Notes: generated by a model not told the origin, from the sequence alone. Shown: positions 37,344 to 47,040, counted from the stretch's first letter. The stretch is 64,000 nt of DNA from Sandaracinaceae bacterium (GCA_040218145.1 JAVJQK010000014.1:62001-126000), one strand, 5' to 3'. Translations and numbers: made by a program.

Positions 37344-38552
37344 TCACGCGAGCTCGGACGAGCGCTTGCCGAGGAGTCGGCGCGCGACCACGAGGAGCTG
37401 GATCTGCTGGGTGCCCTCGAAGATGTCCAGGATCTTGCTGTCGCGCGCCCACTTCTCGAGCAGCTCGTCTTCCCCATAGCCCGCGGGTCCGCAGAGCTCG
37501 ACGCAGCGCAGGGTGATCGCGTTGGCCACCCGCGCGGCCTTGGCCTTCGCCATCGAGGCCTCCATGGAGTTGGGGCGCGCGTCGTCCGCCATCCAGGCCG
37601 CCTTCAACATCAGGAGCCGCGCCGCCTCGAGCTCCGCTTCCATGCGCACCAGCTCCGCCTCGAGCGCGGAGCCCGCGTCGGGGTGACCGCCGTAGCTCAC
37701 CTGGACGCCGCGCTCGGCGAGGATCTCCCCGGCGCGCTCGAGCGAGGCGCGCGCGACGCCGACCGCCATCGCAGCGACCATCGGCCGCGTGTTGTCGAAG
37801 GTCTGCATGGCGCCCGCGAACCCGCGCTTCGGCTGGATCTCTGCGTCTCCGAGCAGGTTGTCCTTCGGGATGCGGCAGCCGTCGAAGCGGAGCACGGCGG
37901 TGTCGCTCGCGCGGATGCCCATCTTCTTGTCGAGGCGCTCGACCGTCATGCCCGGCGTGCCCTTCTCGACCACGAAGCTCTTGATGGCCGCGCGCCCCCG
38001 CGACGGGTCGAGCGACGCCCAGACGACCACCGCGTCGGCCCGCTCGCCGCAGGTGACGTAGATCTTCTCGCCGTCGATCACCCACTCCTCGCCGTCGAGG
38101 CGCGCCGTCGTGCGGATCGCCGCGCTGTCGCTCCCGGCCTCGGGCTCGGTGATCGCCATCGCCGCCCACTTGTCGCCGAAGCGCGCCTTCTGCGCGGGCG
38201 TGGCCACGGCCGCGATGGCCGCGTTGCCGAGCCCCTGGCCCGGCATCGTGAGCACGAGCCCGATGTCGCCCCACGAGAGCTCCGTGAGCCCGAGCACGGT
38301 CGCGAGGTTGGCGCCGTTTCGCCGCCCGCCCTCCCCTCGCTCCCGCGAGCGCGACGAGGCCGCCCCCGCGCCCTGGATCGCGCCCGCCGCCTGCACGCCC
38401 GACATGACCGCGCTGAGCATGTCCAGCTCCTTCGGGTACGTGTGCTCGGCCCGATCGTACTTGCGGCTGATCGGGCGGAAGTAGCCGGCCGCGACCGAGC
38501 GCGCGAGCGTGACGACGGACTGGAGCTTCTTCGGGATCTCGAGCTGGATCAT
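37344..38552 (-). CDS. Acyl-CoA dehydrogenase (catalytic-type subunit)
   Basis: 402 residues. FAD/substrate motifs: MAITEPEAGSDSAAIRTTA and VIDGEKIYVTCGE. The C-terminal catalytic Glu lies in IFEGTQQIQ (about 382), the usual place. A Gly/Arg/Ser insertion of about 20 residues (near 60-80) interrupts the N-terminal helical domain. It would oxidise acyl-CoA to enoyl-CoA. The ATG overlaps the stop of the second dehydrogenase gene by ATGA, so the two are coupled and may form one hetero-oligomer. The trypsin-like gene is convergent three bases away. Confidence 0.9.
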   Translation of the reverse strand: MIQLEIPKKLQSVVTLARSVAAGYFRPISRKYDRAEHTYPKELDMLSAVMSGVQAAGAIQGAGAASSRSRERGEGGRRNGANLATVLGLTELSWGDIGLVLTMPGQGLGNAAIAAVATPAQKARFGDKWAAMAITEPEAGSDSAAIRTTARLDGEEWVIDGEKIYVTCGERADAVVVWASLDPSRGRAAIKSFVVEKGTPGMTVERLDKKMGIRASDTAVLRFDGCRIPKDNLLGDAEIQPKRGFAGAMQTFDNTRPMVAAMAVGVARASLERAGEILAERGVQVSYGGHPDAGSALEAELVRMEAELEAARLLMLKAAWMADDARPNSMEASMAKAKAARVANAITLRCVELCGPAGYGEDELLEKWARDSKILDIFEGTQQIQLLVVARRLLGKRSSELA

Positions 38553-39826
38553 GCCGCCACCCCGCCTTCCATGACCCCCACCGCGCGGAGGTGTCGATAC
38601 CAGCGCTCCACCGGGTGCTCGCGCACGAAGCCCGCGCCGCCGAGGAGCTGCACGCCGTCGGTGCCGATCTTCATCCCGTACCTCGCGCACTGGAGCTTCG
38701 CGAGGTGCGCCTGCCCCGTGAAGTCGAGCCCGCGCTCCGCCCGCGCCGCCGCGCGCCAGACCATCAGCCGCATGCCCTCGAGCTCGATGGCCATGTCGGC
38801 GATGAGGAAGGCCACCGACTGTCGGTTCGTGATCGGTTCGCCGAAGGCCACGCGCTCGTTGCAATAAGTCTTCACGTAGTCGAGCGTCGCCTGGCCCTGC
38901 CCCACCGCGAGCGCGCCCCAGCCCACGCGCCCGAGGTCGACCAGCCGCTGGTGATCGAAGTCGTCGCCGCCGATGAGCGCGTCGTCGGGCACCTCGACGT
39001 CGAGCCGAAGCGAGCAGAGGTCCGCGCCGCGGAGCCCCATCGCGGGCTCGGGGTAGACGTTCACGCCGGGCCGGTCGGCCTCGACCAGGAACAGCCGCGG
39101 CCCGCGCCCCGGGAGGGTGGCCGACACGAGGAAGAACGCCGCGCGCCGCCCGAGCGGGACGAACGCCTTGCGCCCCCTCAGCCGAAAGCCCCGCCGCAGC
39201 GACTTCGCCTTCGCCTCGGGCGCGCGGGGGTCGAAGAGCGGCCTCGCCTCGAGCAGCGCGGGCGCGGCGAGGGTGTCCTCGGCCAGGCGCGGCAGCCACG
39301 CCTTCTTCTGCGCCTCCGTCCCGAAGTCCACGAGCAGATGCGCCGCGCTGGCCGGCGCCGCCAGGGCCAGCGCGAGCGCCATGTCGCCGCGCGCCAGCTC
39401 CTCGAGCGCGAGCGCGGACGTGATCGGCGAGCGCTCCTCCGCCGCGCCGCCGAACGCCTCCGGGATCGCGAGCTGCACCAGGCCGAGCTCGGACGCGTGG
39501 CGCAGGACGGAGTCGGGCGGCTTGCCCGCGTCCTCCGCCTCGGCCGCGGCCTCGCGCAGGATCTCGTCCGCGAAGCGGCGCATCGCCTGCTGCACGAGCG
39601 CCTGCGACTCGGTCGGGCTCAGGTCGAAGCGGTCGCGCGGATCGGCGTCCTCGCTCGCCTCGTCCCGCGCGGCCCGGAGCTGCTTCTGCAGCCACTCCGC
39701 CCCGAGCTGCGTGCCCTTGGCGATCCAGCGCTGCGCCGGCTCGCGCAGCCCCACCCGCTCGGCGAGCTCGGAGCCCGCGAAGAGGTTGAGCGCGCGCAGC
39801 GACCCTTCCAGCAGGGGATTGCTCAT
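38549..39826 (-). CDS. Acyl-CoA dehydrogenase-like protein (partner subunit)
   Basis: 425 residues. The dehydrogenase fold is visible from about 70: LVQLAIPEAFGG, ALALEELARGDM, and GVQLLGGAGFVREHPVERWYRHLR near the end. The usual EPxxGSD substrate loop is absent; the region reads LEARPLFDPRAPEAKA. The C-terminus stops at VMEGGVAA, right where the catalytic Glu segment would lie, leaving out the last helix of a full-length enzyme. An extra helical N-terminus of about 65 residues precedes the domain. These points suggest a non-catalytic or half-site partner of the downstream dehydrogenase, as in known hetero-oligomeric acyl-CoA dehydrogenases; this is inference. Confidence 0.82.
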   Translation of the reverse strand: MSNPLLEGSLRALNLFAGSELAERVGLREPAQRWIAKGTQLGAEWLQKQLRAARDEASEDADPRDRFDLSPTESQALVQQAMRRFADEILREAAAEAEDAGKPPDSVLRHASELGLVQLAIPEAFGGAAEERSPITSALALEELARGDMALALALAAPASAAHLLVDFGTEAQKKAWLPRLAEDTLAAPALLEARPLFDPRAPEAKAKSLRRGFRLRGRKAFVPLGRRAAFFLVSATLPGRGPRLFLVEADRPGVNVYPEPAMGLRGADLCSLRLDVEVPDDALIGGDDFDHQRLVDLGRVGWGALAVGQGQATLDYVKTYCNERVAFGEPITNRQSVAFLIADMAIELEGMRLMVWRAAARAERGLDFTGQAHLAKLQCARYGMKIGTDGVQLLGGAGFVREHPVERWYRHLRAVGVMEGGVAA

Positions 39827-39966
39827 CCCCGCGACGGTACCGGCTCAGCCCGGGTCGCGCACCAGCCGCCAGTGATCGGTCACCGGGCTGCTCGCGCCGA
39901 GCCCGCCGACGAGCGACGCCAGCGCGCCCGGTCGGGAACGGCCCGGCCGTTTCGCTGATCGGATGC

Positions 39967-42324
39967 TCAGAGGCCGGCGGCGAGGGTCGGGTCGACGCCC
40001 CACTCCGCGTCGAAGAAGCCCGCCGCGTGCCCGCCCTCGTCGCTCCAGACGAAGAAGTCCGGGAGGGAGGAGCCGCTGGCGAAGGGCTGGATCGAATAGA
40101 GCAGGTGCTCACGGCCGGGCGCCGTCACCATGTACGCCGCCACGTGATCGCCCTCCGGGTAGACGACCGCGACCGCGGCGCCCTCCCAGCGGCGCCCCTC
40201 GAGCTCGATCGCGTCGCCGCTCCAGGTGAAGGGCACCGCGGCGTCGTCGGGACGCACGCCCAGGTAGACGGGCTGGAGCTGCGCCGCGAGCGCGTCCGTC
40301 CAGGCCGACGCGGGCAGCGCGCAGGCGGCCCCGTTGCCGCGCACGGACCAGGTCGAGACGAGCCAGCTCGCGTAGTCCCGGTACGCGTCGCCCTCGTAGA
40401 CGAAGCAGAAGGGCCGCACGAGCGCGTCGTTGAAGGGCCCGTGCTGGCCGAGGCGCTTGCCGGTCTCGGGGCCGACGCGCATGGGACCGTCCTCCACCGC
40501 CATCGCCGCGCCGTCGAGCTCGAGCGTACGCACGCCGCTCGCCGAGAGCGCCCCGCCGTCGACGACCATCGAGCGGACGTTCCCGGTCGTGAGCGTCACC
40601 ACGTCTCGCGCGCGGCGCGAGCGAAGGGTGAGATCCTCGTCCGGCGTGATCGCGCTGTGGAGCGTCACGTAGGAGTGGGTGGGGCTGACGAACGGCGAGG
40701 GGCTGATGAAGTCGAAGTCGAGCTCGGTCGTCTCGAGGGTGCGCGCCTCCATGAGGGAGAAGATCTCGGGCCAGTCGACGCAGTCGGCGCCCTCGGCGCG
40801 GTCCCCGTTCCACCAGTGCCCGGCGCCCGGCTCCTCGTGGTAGGTCACGTCGACCGCCATCGACTCGAGCATCGCCACGAGATCGCGCGACTCGCGCACG
40901 GGCACGTTGTCGTCGGCGTCGCCGTGCACGACGTAGACGGATCGGCGCTGGAGATTCGACAGGTACGCGTACGTGTCGCTCGAGGCCTGCGCGCGCGCGA
41001 ACGGTCCCGTCGGCCGCGCGCGCCCCGTGTAGCTGTAGAACGAGGCCCAGCCCGCGCTCGGGGCCGCGACCGCGAAGAGCCCGGGGAAGAGGCTCCCGAG
41101 CTGCCACGTGCCGTGGCCGCCCATCGAGTGTCCGGTCACGTGGGTCCGCGTCGGCTCGGTGCCGAAGTGGGCGCGCGCGTCCTCGAGCACCTCGAGCCCG
41201 TCGAGTCGGCCCCAGTCCTCCCAGTCGAACCCGAAGGGCCTGCGGTTGGTGGCCGCGACGATGAACGCCCAGTCCTTCGACGAGTACGCGCGCGCCTGAC
41301 CCGCCGCCTCCACCGAGGCGCCGTGCAGGCTCAGGATCAAGCCGTAGTCGCGCGCGGGATCCACCGACGCGGGCGGGCGGACGCCGTAGTACTGCGCGGA
41401 GCGGTCCATCCCCGAGCGAAACGTGCGGCGGTAGGCGGCGCCGTCCGCGGCCACGGTGCTCAGCTCCGTCGTGATCTCGTAGGTGAACACGGCGCTCGAC
41501 TCGACGCGGAGCGTGACGGTGACCGTCTCCTCGGGCGTCGTGAAGGCCGCCTTTGGGACGAGCTGGAAGGGGACCTGTGTCACCGCGCCCGCCGGGATCA
41601 CGGGCACGTGCAGCGCCGTCTCCTCGAACGCGTCGCTCTCCACCACCATGGCGCGCACGTCGGTGATCGGCGCGGCGCCGAAGGCGAGCATGGGCACGCC
41701 GAGGTACTGGGTGGAGGCGTCTCCGACGAGCAGATCCGGGTGCGTGCGGTCGGCGAGGTTGAAGTGGAGCTCGTGCGGCGTGGTCCAGAGCCGCAGCGTC
41801 GGCGCGCCCCGCCCGCCCAGGATCCGGGCGACCACGAGGTTGTCTCCCTCCTGCAGCGCGAAGGGCACCCGGATCCGCCCGGAGCCGTAGACGTCGCCGG
41901 GCTGACGGCGTCCGTTCACCCAGAGATCGAGCACCCGATCGGGCTGGATGAGCAGCCCCGTCGCGCGCTCCGCCGACACCGTCGTCACCGCCCACATCGT
42001 GCCGCGGCCCACGGGGCCCAGGCTGCCCTCCTCGTCCGGCGTGATGCCGAGCCAGTAGACGCCGTCGTCGTCGGTGCCCTCGCGGGGCATGGTCAGCGTC
42101 CCGTCCTGGACGCGGGGGAAGACGGGGTCGCGGCCGAACGAGGGCGAGAAGTGCGCGGTCATCCACACGCCCACGGCGACGGGCGCGGGCTCGACCGCGC
42201 GGGCGAGCGGACCCGGCTGCGCGAGGCGCGCGGGATCGGGATCGTCCGCGACGAACACGGGCCCCGCGTCGGGCGCGCAGCCTCCGGTGACGACGACGAG
42301 GGCAACGAAGAGCGAACGGATCAT
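39967..42324 (-). CDS. Large lipoprotein esterase/peptidase (alpha/beta hydrolase)
   Basis: 785 residues. Lipobox VTGGC (Cys about 16). The first 320 residues form beta-rich modules without a recognised name. The hydrolase domain (about 330-560) has LILSLHGASVE, nucleophile motif GHSMGGHG (about 405), acid in VHGDADDNVPV and His in GAGHWWNG. This resembles the prolyl-oligopeptidase-like or esterase-D type hydrolases. The C-terminal 225 residues are again beta-rich. It acts outside the inner membrane, probably on ester or amide bonds of polymers. Confidence 0.82.
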   Translation of the reverse strand: MIRSLFVALVVVTGGCAPDAGPVFVADDPDPARLAQPGPLARAVEPAPVAVGVWMTAHFSPSFGRDPVFPRVQDGTLTMPREGTDDDGVYWLGITPDEEGSLGPVGRGTMWAVTTVSAERATGLLIQPDRVLDLWVNGRRQPGDVYGSGRIRVPFALQEGDNLVVARILGGRGAPTLRLWTTPHELHFNLADRTHPDLLVGDASTQYLGVPMLAFGAAPITDVRAMVVESDAFEETALHVPVIPAGAVTQVPFQLVPKAAFTTPEETVTVTLRVESSAVFTYEITTELSTVAADGAAYRRTFRSGMDRSAQYYGVRPPASVDPARDYGLILSLHGASVEAAGQARAYSSKDWAFIVAATNRRPFGFDWEDWGRLDGLEVLEDARAHFGTEPTRTHVTGHSMGGHGTWQLGSLFPGLFAVAAPSAGWASFYSYTGRARPTGPFARAQASSDTYAYLSNLQRRSVYVVHGDADDNVPVRESRDLVAMLESMAVDVTYHEEPGAGHWWNGDRAEGADCVDWPEIFSLMEARTLETTELDFDFISPSPFVSPTHSYVTLHSAITPDEDLTLRSRRARDVVTLTTGNVRSMVVDGGALSASGVRTLELDGAAMAVEDGPMRVGPETGKRLGQHGPFNDALVRPFCFVYEGDAYRDYASWLVSTWSVRGNGAACALPASAWTDALAAQLQPVYLGVRPDDAAVPFTWSGDAIELEGRRWEGAAVAVVYPEGDHVAAYMVTAPGREHLLYSIQPFASGSSLPDFFVWSDEGGHAAGFFDAEWGVDPTLAAGL

Positions 42325-42401
42325 GGCTCTCGATACCACTTGTCTGACCAGTTGACCAGCCTGGTCGTTTCGTCTCCCGCGCCCCGGAAATCGACCGAAC
42401 G

Positions 42402-44408
42402 TCACCGCCCGCAGCGGTTGTCGATCTCCTGCAGATAGAACGGCAGCTCGTCGCGCCACCACTCGCCATCCCAGGGCCACACCTGGTCGCCCTGCACCGC
42501 GACGATGCGGCCCCCGGTGGGCGGCTCCATCGGCGCGGGGTTCGGCCGCTCCAGCTCCATGCGTCGCTGGGTGGAGAGCTCCAGCTCGATGGTGTCCATC
42601 TGGGTCATGCGCTCTCGCAGCGCCTCGACGAGCCTCGCGATGCGCGCGCGCGCCAGCTCGCCCGTCCGCTCCACGGCCAGCGAGCGCAGCACCGCGTGGT
42701 CCGCGGCGACGCGGGTGTAGAGGCTGGTCTCGAGCACGCCCTCGCCGATGCGCTCGAGGCGCCGCCGCTCGCGGTCGAGCGCGCGCACGTCCTCGAGGTG
42801 TCGGAGCAGCGCGCGATCGTCGAAGGCGGCGCGGATGGCGGGGCGGGCGGCCCCGGGCACCCTCGAGTTGCGCGCGCGGACCGCGACGAGCATGCGGAAG
42901 GCGTCCTCGTTGCGGGCGGCCATTCGCAGCGCGCGCTCCGCCGCGTCGAGCCTGGGATCGAAGCGGGCGTGGAACTGCGACAGCCCGTGCTCGACCGCGT
43001 CCCACTGGCAGTGCTCGAACTGGATCATCGCGCGCACCACGAGCGCCTCGGGCTCCGCTCGCGCGCGGAAGTAGGGGCTCTCGAGCGCGTGCACATGGCC
43101 GAGGGCCCGGGCCGGCTGCCCCGCGACGTACAGCGCCCACGTCTCCTCGAAGAAGGAGTCGAGCCAGTGCTCGCTCGAGAGCGGGATGTTGCGCCACGCC
43201 GCGATGGCGTGGCCGAGCAGCTCCGACGCCTCGGCGTTGCGCCGGGCCGGGAGCTGCATCGCGAGGCTGTAGTAGAGCCGCGCCACGCTCATCCAGGCCA
43301 GGTCCCGCATCCGCTCCGGCTCGTCGTTGCCGCCCGTCTGTCCGGCCTCGACCGCCTCGATGACGCGGCGGAAGGCGGCCAGCGCGGGCTGCGCGCGGCG
43401 CATGCGCACGTGCGCGATGCCCTCGAAGAAGCGCGCCTCGAGCGCGTGGGGGCTGTCCTCCGGCACCTGTGAAAGAAGCCGAACGGCCTCGCCGAAGCGC
43501 CCCGCGCCGTAGCGCGCGCGGCCCAGCAGATAGACGAGGTGCTGGTAGTGCCGCCGGCTCTCGCCGCGGTCCAGCGCGCGGAGCTGCGCGGGCTCGTAGC
43601 GCCCGACCGAGTCGATGACCCCGCTCGGCTCGGGCAGGCGCTCGGCGAGCATCGCGAGCCACGTCAACGAGGCCTCGAAGTAAGGGTGCTCCGCCCCGCG
43701 CCGGGTCACCTCGTCGAAGGCGGCCGCGGACGCGTGGTAGAGGCCGATGTGGTAGAGGCACTTGGCGAGGAAGAACTCGGCTTGCGTGACGCGGTCGGGG
43801 CGGTCGTCGCTGCGTCCCTCGACCACGTGCTGGAGCTTCACGGCCGCCTCGACGTAGCGCTCGTTGGCGTAGTCGCGGAGCGCGGCCGCCATCGTCTCGC
43901 TGGGCGCGCTCGGCCCCGTCGGTACGGTGGGGACGGCGCCGACCTCGAGCTGGAGCGGCAGATCCGGCACGACGCGGGAGATCGGCGGCGCGCTCGGCTT
44001 GCGCGACGCCTCCACGCGCGACGGCGGCGCGGACTCTTCGTCCGGCGAGCGCGACTCGACGTGGGGCGCAGCGACGAGGCTCACGGGGGCGCTCGCCGCT
44101 TCGATCGTCGGCGTCTCCGGCGCATCCGGCCGCGCGTCGAGAGGCAGCGCGGGCGCCGCGGCGTTCAGCGTCGGGGCGGTCGCGCGCATTTTTGGTAGCG
44201 CGGTCGGCGGCGCGTCGATCACCCACCCGAGGCCGAGCGCGCCCGCGAGCCCGAGCGCGAGCAGGCCCTTGGCGAGGAACGCGGCGGTCCCGGCGCCGGC
44301 GCTCGCCCGCGCGAGGGTGGCGGCCTTGGCCTGCGAGAGCGTGGCCTCGTCCGGCGTCGCGCTGCGCAGCAGGTCGACGAGCGCGTCGAGCTCGGCGTCT
44401 CGGCTCAT
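42402..44408 (-). CDS. Membrane TPR protein coupled to the ECF sigma factor
   Basis: 668 residues. A short cytoplasmic N-terminus (about 1-40, with a helical DALVDLLRSATPDEATL) precedes one transmembrane helix at about 42-62. A Pro/Ala-rich linker then leads to a long helical periplasmic part with several TPR-like repeats (for example YANERYVEAAVKLQHVVEG and FFLAKCLYHIGLYHASAAAFDEV). Its start overlaps the sigma gene stop by ATGA. The order sigma then single-pass membrane protein is that of sigma/anti-sigma pairs. The N-terminus has no zinc-binding anti-sigma motif, so an anti-sigma role is inference from context. Confidence 0.72.
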   Translation of the reverse strand: MSRDAELDALVDLLRSATPDEATLSQAKAATLARASAGAGTAAFLAKGLLALGLAGALGLGWVIDAPPTALPKMRATAPTLNAAAPALPLDARPDAPETPTIEAASAPVSLVAAPHVESRSPDEESAPPSRVEASRKPSAPPISRVVPDLPLQLEVGAVPTVPTGPSAPSETMAAALRDYANERYVEAAVKLQHVVEGRSDDRPDRVTQAEFFLAKCLYHIGLYHASAAAFDEVTRRGAEHPYFEASLTWLAMLAERLPEPSGVIDSVGRYEPAQLRALDRGESRRHYQHLVYLLGRARYGAGRFGEAVRLLSQVPEDSPHALEARFFEGIAHVRMRRAQPALAAFRRVIEAVEAGQTGGNDEPERMRDLAWMSVARLYYSLAMQLPARRNAEASELLGHAIAAWRNIPLSSEHWLDSFFEETWALYVAGQPARALGHVHALESPYFRARAEPEALVVRAMIQFEHCQWDAVEHGLSQFHARFDPRLDAAERALRMAARNEDAFRMLVAVRARNSRVPGAARPAIRAAFDDRALLRHLEDVRALDRERRRLERIGEGVLETSLYTRVAADHAVLRSLAVERTGELARARIARLVEALRERMTQMDTIELELSTQRRMELERPNPAPMEPPTGGRIVAVQGDQVWPWDGEWWRDELPFYLQEIDNRCGR

Positions 44409-44974
44409 CGCTCCACCCTCCCCTTCGCCTTCAGGCGCGCGAGCGCACGCGAGACCTCGCGGCGGGCCGCGTAGAGGCGCGCGTACGCGGTCTGCAGAGG
44501 ACACCCGAGCGTCTCGGCGATCTCGCTCATCGGCTGCTGCTCCACCTCGTAGAGGACGAAGATCGCCCGCTTGTCGTCGTCGAGCCCCTCGAGGATCTCG
44601 AACGCGGCGGCGAGCGCGCGCGCCTTCTCGAGGTCGTCGTGCGGCGTGGGCCGATCTCCCTCCGGCTCGGGCGGCTCGGCCACGCTGTCTTCGCGCCTCC
44701 GGGCCGCCTTGCGGCGCAGCCCCAGCGCCTTGCGCACGCAGATGGCGTAGAGCCAGGCGCGCAGCCTGGACGGCTCCTCGAGCTCGCCCAGCCGGCGATG
44801 GACCACCAGGAAGACCTCTTGCATCGCGTCGCTCAGCTCGCGCTCGTGCACGCCGAGGCACCGCAGGGTCCGACCGACGTAGGCGGCGTGCGCGTCGAAC
44901 ACCTCGGCCAGCCGGGGCGTCGCCGTGCTCCGGCCTTCGGCGGCGTCGAGGCTGTCATCGAGCGAGGCGTCCAC
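44405..44974 (-). CDS. ECF-type RNA polymerase sigma factor
   Basis: 189 residues. Region 2 (about 30-100) has LSDAMQEVFLVVHRRL and LRAWLYAICVRKALGLRRKA. Region 4 (about 130-185) has LEGLDDDKRAIFVLYEVEQQPMSEIAETLG and a helix-turn-helix. The length fits an ECF factor. Downstream and coupled by ATGA is the membrane TPR protein, probably its regulator. The upstream gene at 45113 is divergent, and a promoter recognised by this factor may lie in the gap of about 140 bases. Confidence 0.92.
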   Translation of the reverse strand: MDASLDDSLDAAEGRSTATPRLAEVFDAHAAYVGRTLRCLGVHERELSDAMQEVFLVVHRRLGELEEPSRLRAWLYAICVRKALGLRRKAARRREDSVAEPPEPEGDRPTPHDDLEKARALAAAFEILEGLDDDKRAIFVLYEVEQQPMSEIAETLGCPLQTAYARLYAARREVSRALARLKAKGRVER

Positions 44975-45112
44975 GCCCCTTCGTTCCCGCCGGGCGCCGA
45001 TCTTTTGAAACTTTCTCGCCGAGCGGCCTCCAGGCGACGGCGAAAGCGCGCGTAAGGCGGCGTCCGTCGACGTGGCGACAGGCTCGGGCGACGGTCATGG
45101 GCGAGGTATCCA

Positions 45113-46303
45113 ATGCGACCGTCGACCCCTCCTCTCCTGATGCTCCTGATCGTGCCCGCCGCGTGGGCTTGCACATCGCCTCCCGCGACGGGTCCCGCCG
45201 ACGGCGGCGCCGCGGACGCGGCCTCGCCGGTCGCCGACGCGGGCTCGCCCCCCGCGGACGCGGACCCGCCCCCACCGGTCCCACAGGACGCGGGCCCACC
45301 GCCGACGTGCGGCGACGGCGCGACGCCGACCATCCTCGCCGCGGGTGGAGAGCGGACGCATGGGGCCACGATGGTCATCACCGGCTGCCGCTTCGGCGAC
45401 GACGACGCCCCGGGGCCACGGCTCTTCGACGCCGTGGACAACCAGCCCGCCTACGAGGGGCTGAGCGTCGGCGACGTGGTCCCCACCGACGAAGACGCTC
45501 CGTGGAGTCGCAACGGCAGCCCCTGGGCGACGGAGGTGCGTCTGGCCGAGGAGGACGCGCGCCCCCACCGCGCGGCCTTCTACCGCGCCGCGGGCGGGAG
45601 CCACGGCGGCGACGGCTTCCTCGGCTGGCCGCGCGCGCTCGGGGGGACGCGGCCGCCGGCCGATCAGCTCCTGCTCTACGTGAGCTGGTGGTACCGCCCC
45701 TCCATGGATCCGGGCGGCGGTGAGCCGGAGGGCGCCAACAAGTTCATCCGCATCTGGGACAACGACGGCGCCGAACGCAGCTACGTGAGCTGGACCCACA
45801 TGCACATCGGGTACTCGGGCGGCGAGCGCACGGGCTGGCGCAGCTTCACGCAGGACGGCCGGGTGGGTCGGTGGAACCGCATGGAGATCATCGTCGACGC
45901 GGAGCGCGGCACCGTCCGCCACTACGTCAACGGCGTCTATCAGCGGGTGAGTCACAGCTCGGTCGGCGAGTTCGACATCGACGACTACCAGAAGCGACCC
46001 GAGTTCGCGGACCTCGGCCTCAACGTCGCCGTGCTCGGCTTCGACCACGGGCTCACCTCGTACGGCGCGATGGTGACCGACTTCGGCGAGATCTACATCG
46101 ACACCACGCGCGCGCGGGTGGAGATCGGCGACGCGCCCACGTGGGCCGAGACGCGGCATCGTGAGATCCAGCTCCCGACGGCGTGGAGCGACGGCTCGAT
46201 CGAGGTGACCCTCCAGGAGGGCAGCCTCGAGGGGCTGAGCGGTCGGTACCTCTACGTCATCGACGCCGAAGGGAACGTGAACGAAGAGGGCTTCCCGCTG
46301 TAG
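45113..46303 (+). CDS. Lipoprotein with a lectin/lyase-like C-terminal domain
   Basis: 396 residues. Lipobox AWAC (Cys about 20), Asp/Ala/Pro linker to about 65. The remainder is beta-rich with conserved aromatic segments (LLYVSWWYRPSMD, ANKFIRIWDND, GWRSFTQDGRVGRWNRMEIIVD, VRHYVNGVYQ). The pattern of W-rich strands and VNG turn resembles concanavalin-like domains of polysaccharide lyases and laminin-G-like modules. No catalytic residues can be named with confidence. Divergent from the ECF sigma gene. Confidence 0.7.
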   Translation: MRPSTPPLLMLLIVPAAWACTSPPATGPADGGAADAASPVADAGSPPADADPPPPVPQDAGPPPTCGDGATPTILAAGGERTHGATMVITGCRFGDDDAPGPRLFDAVDNQPAYEGLSVGDVVPTDEDAPWSRNGSPWATEVRLAEEDARPHRAAFYRAAGGSHGGDGFLGWPRALGGTRPPADQLLLYVSWWYRPSMDPGGGEPEGANKFIRIWDNDGAERSYVSWTHMHIGYSGGERTGWRSFTQDGRVGRWNRMEIIVDAERGTVRHYVNGVYQRVSHSSVGEFDIDDYQKRPEFADLGLNVAVLGFDHGLTSYGAMVTDFGEIYIDTTRARVEIGDAPTWAETRHREIQLPTAWSDGSIEVTLQEGSLEGLSGRYLYVIDAEGNVNEEGFPL

Positions 46304-46394
46304 CGAGTCGAATCGCTTGCCCGCGTTTTCTGGGTGAGCCGGCGTGGGGGAGATCCCGGCGCCGCGCGCGGGCGGCATCCGTCACGCTGCCTCG

Positions 46395-47033
46395 GTGACC
46401 GAGCCCGCGATCATCGGCGTCCTGCGCGAGTGCCTCGAGGCGGAGCTGGGCGATGGCGCGTCGAGCGTGCTCTTTCGCGCCCTCGCGCGGTGGGGCGGTC
46501 GGGTCCCGCAGCGCTTCGCGGACCTGGTGGACGTGATCCACGGCCCGCTCCGCGAGGAGCTCGCGCGCACCGAAGGCGAGGCCCGGGCGCGGACCCTGGT
46601 CGAGGTGCTCCAGGAGCGGCTCCGGGTGTCGGAGATGCCCACCGGCACGCTGGCCGCGGCCCCGCGGGCCGGCTTCGAGGACGCGCCGACCCGCGCGCTG
46701 CCCCGGGAGCGCGGCCCCGTCGGCGTGCGGGTCATCGCGCAGACCAAGACGCTCGCGATCCTCATCTCGAGCGCGCTGGGCCCCGAGCGAGTGCTGCCTT
46801 CGCGGGAGCCGCGCGTGCTCCTGTTCGATCTCTCCGATCCGCCGGCCGCGTGGGATCCCGCGCTGCAGGGTGTCGCGTCGCGCGCCGAGGTCACGCTCCT
46901 CTACGGCGCCGAGGTCGACGGCGCGCGCGCCCTCGAGGAGTGGCTGCTCGAAGGCGGCGCGCAGGTGAGCACCCTCGCGTCCGAGCACGGCGTCGGCCCC
47001 ATCCTCGACGTGCTCCGCGCCCGCGCCCCGTGA
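46395..47033 (+). CDS. Protein of unknown function with receiver-like C-terminus
   Basis: 212 residues from the GTG at 46395; the GTG at 46344 is also possible. The N-terminal 80 residues are helical. The C-terminal 100 residues alternate strand and helix (VRVIAQTK, RVLLFDLSDPP, VTLLYGAEV) in the manner of a receiver or STAS domain, with one Asp in LLFDLS. No kinase or output domain. It is convergent with the lipoprotein gene at 47041, seven bases apart. No family is recognised. Confidence 0.55.
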   Translation: MTEPAIIGVLRECLEAELGDGASSVLFRALARWGGRVPQRFADLVDVIHGPLREELARTEGEARARTLVEVLQERLRVSEMPTGTLAAAPRAGFEDAPTRALPRERGPVGVRVIAQTKTLAILISSALGPERVLPSREPRVLLFDLSDPPAAWDPALQGVASRAEVTLLYGAEVDGARALEEWLLEGGAQVSTLASEHGVGPILDVLRARAP

Positions 47034-47040
47034 GCCCGCG

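Noticed and set aside
39827-39966. A short coding-like minus-strand frame between the dehydrogenase and the large esterase
   Set aside because: Under 40 codons, without a good start or ribosome site, and no recognisable motif.
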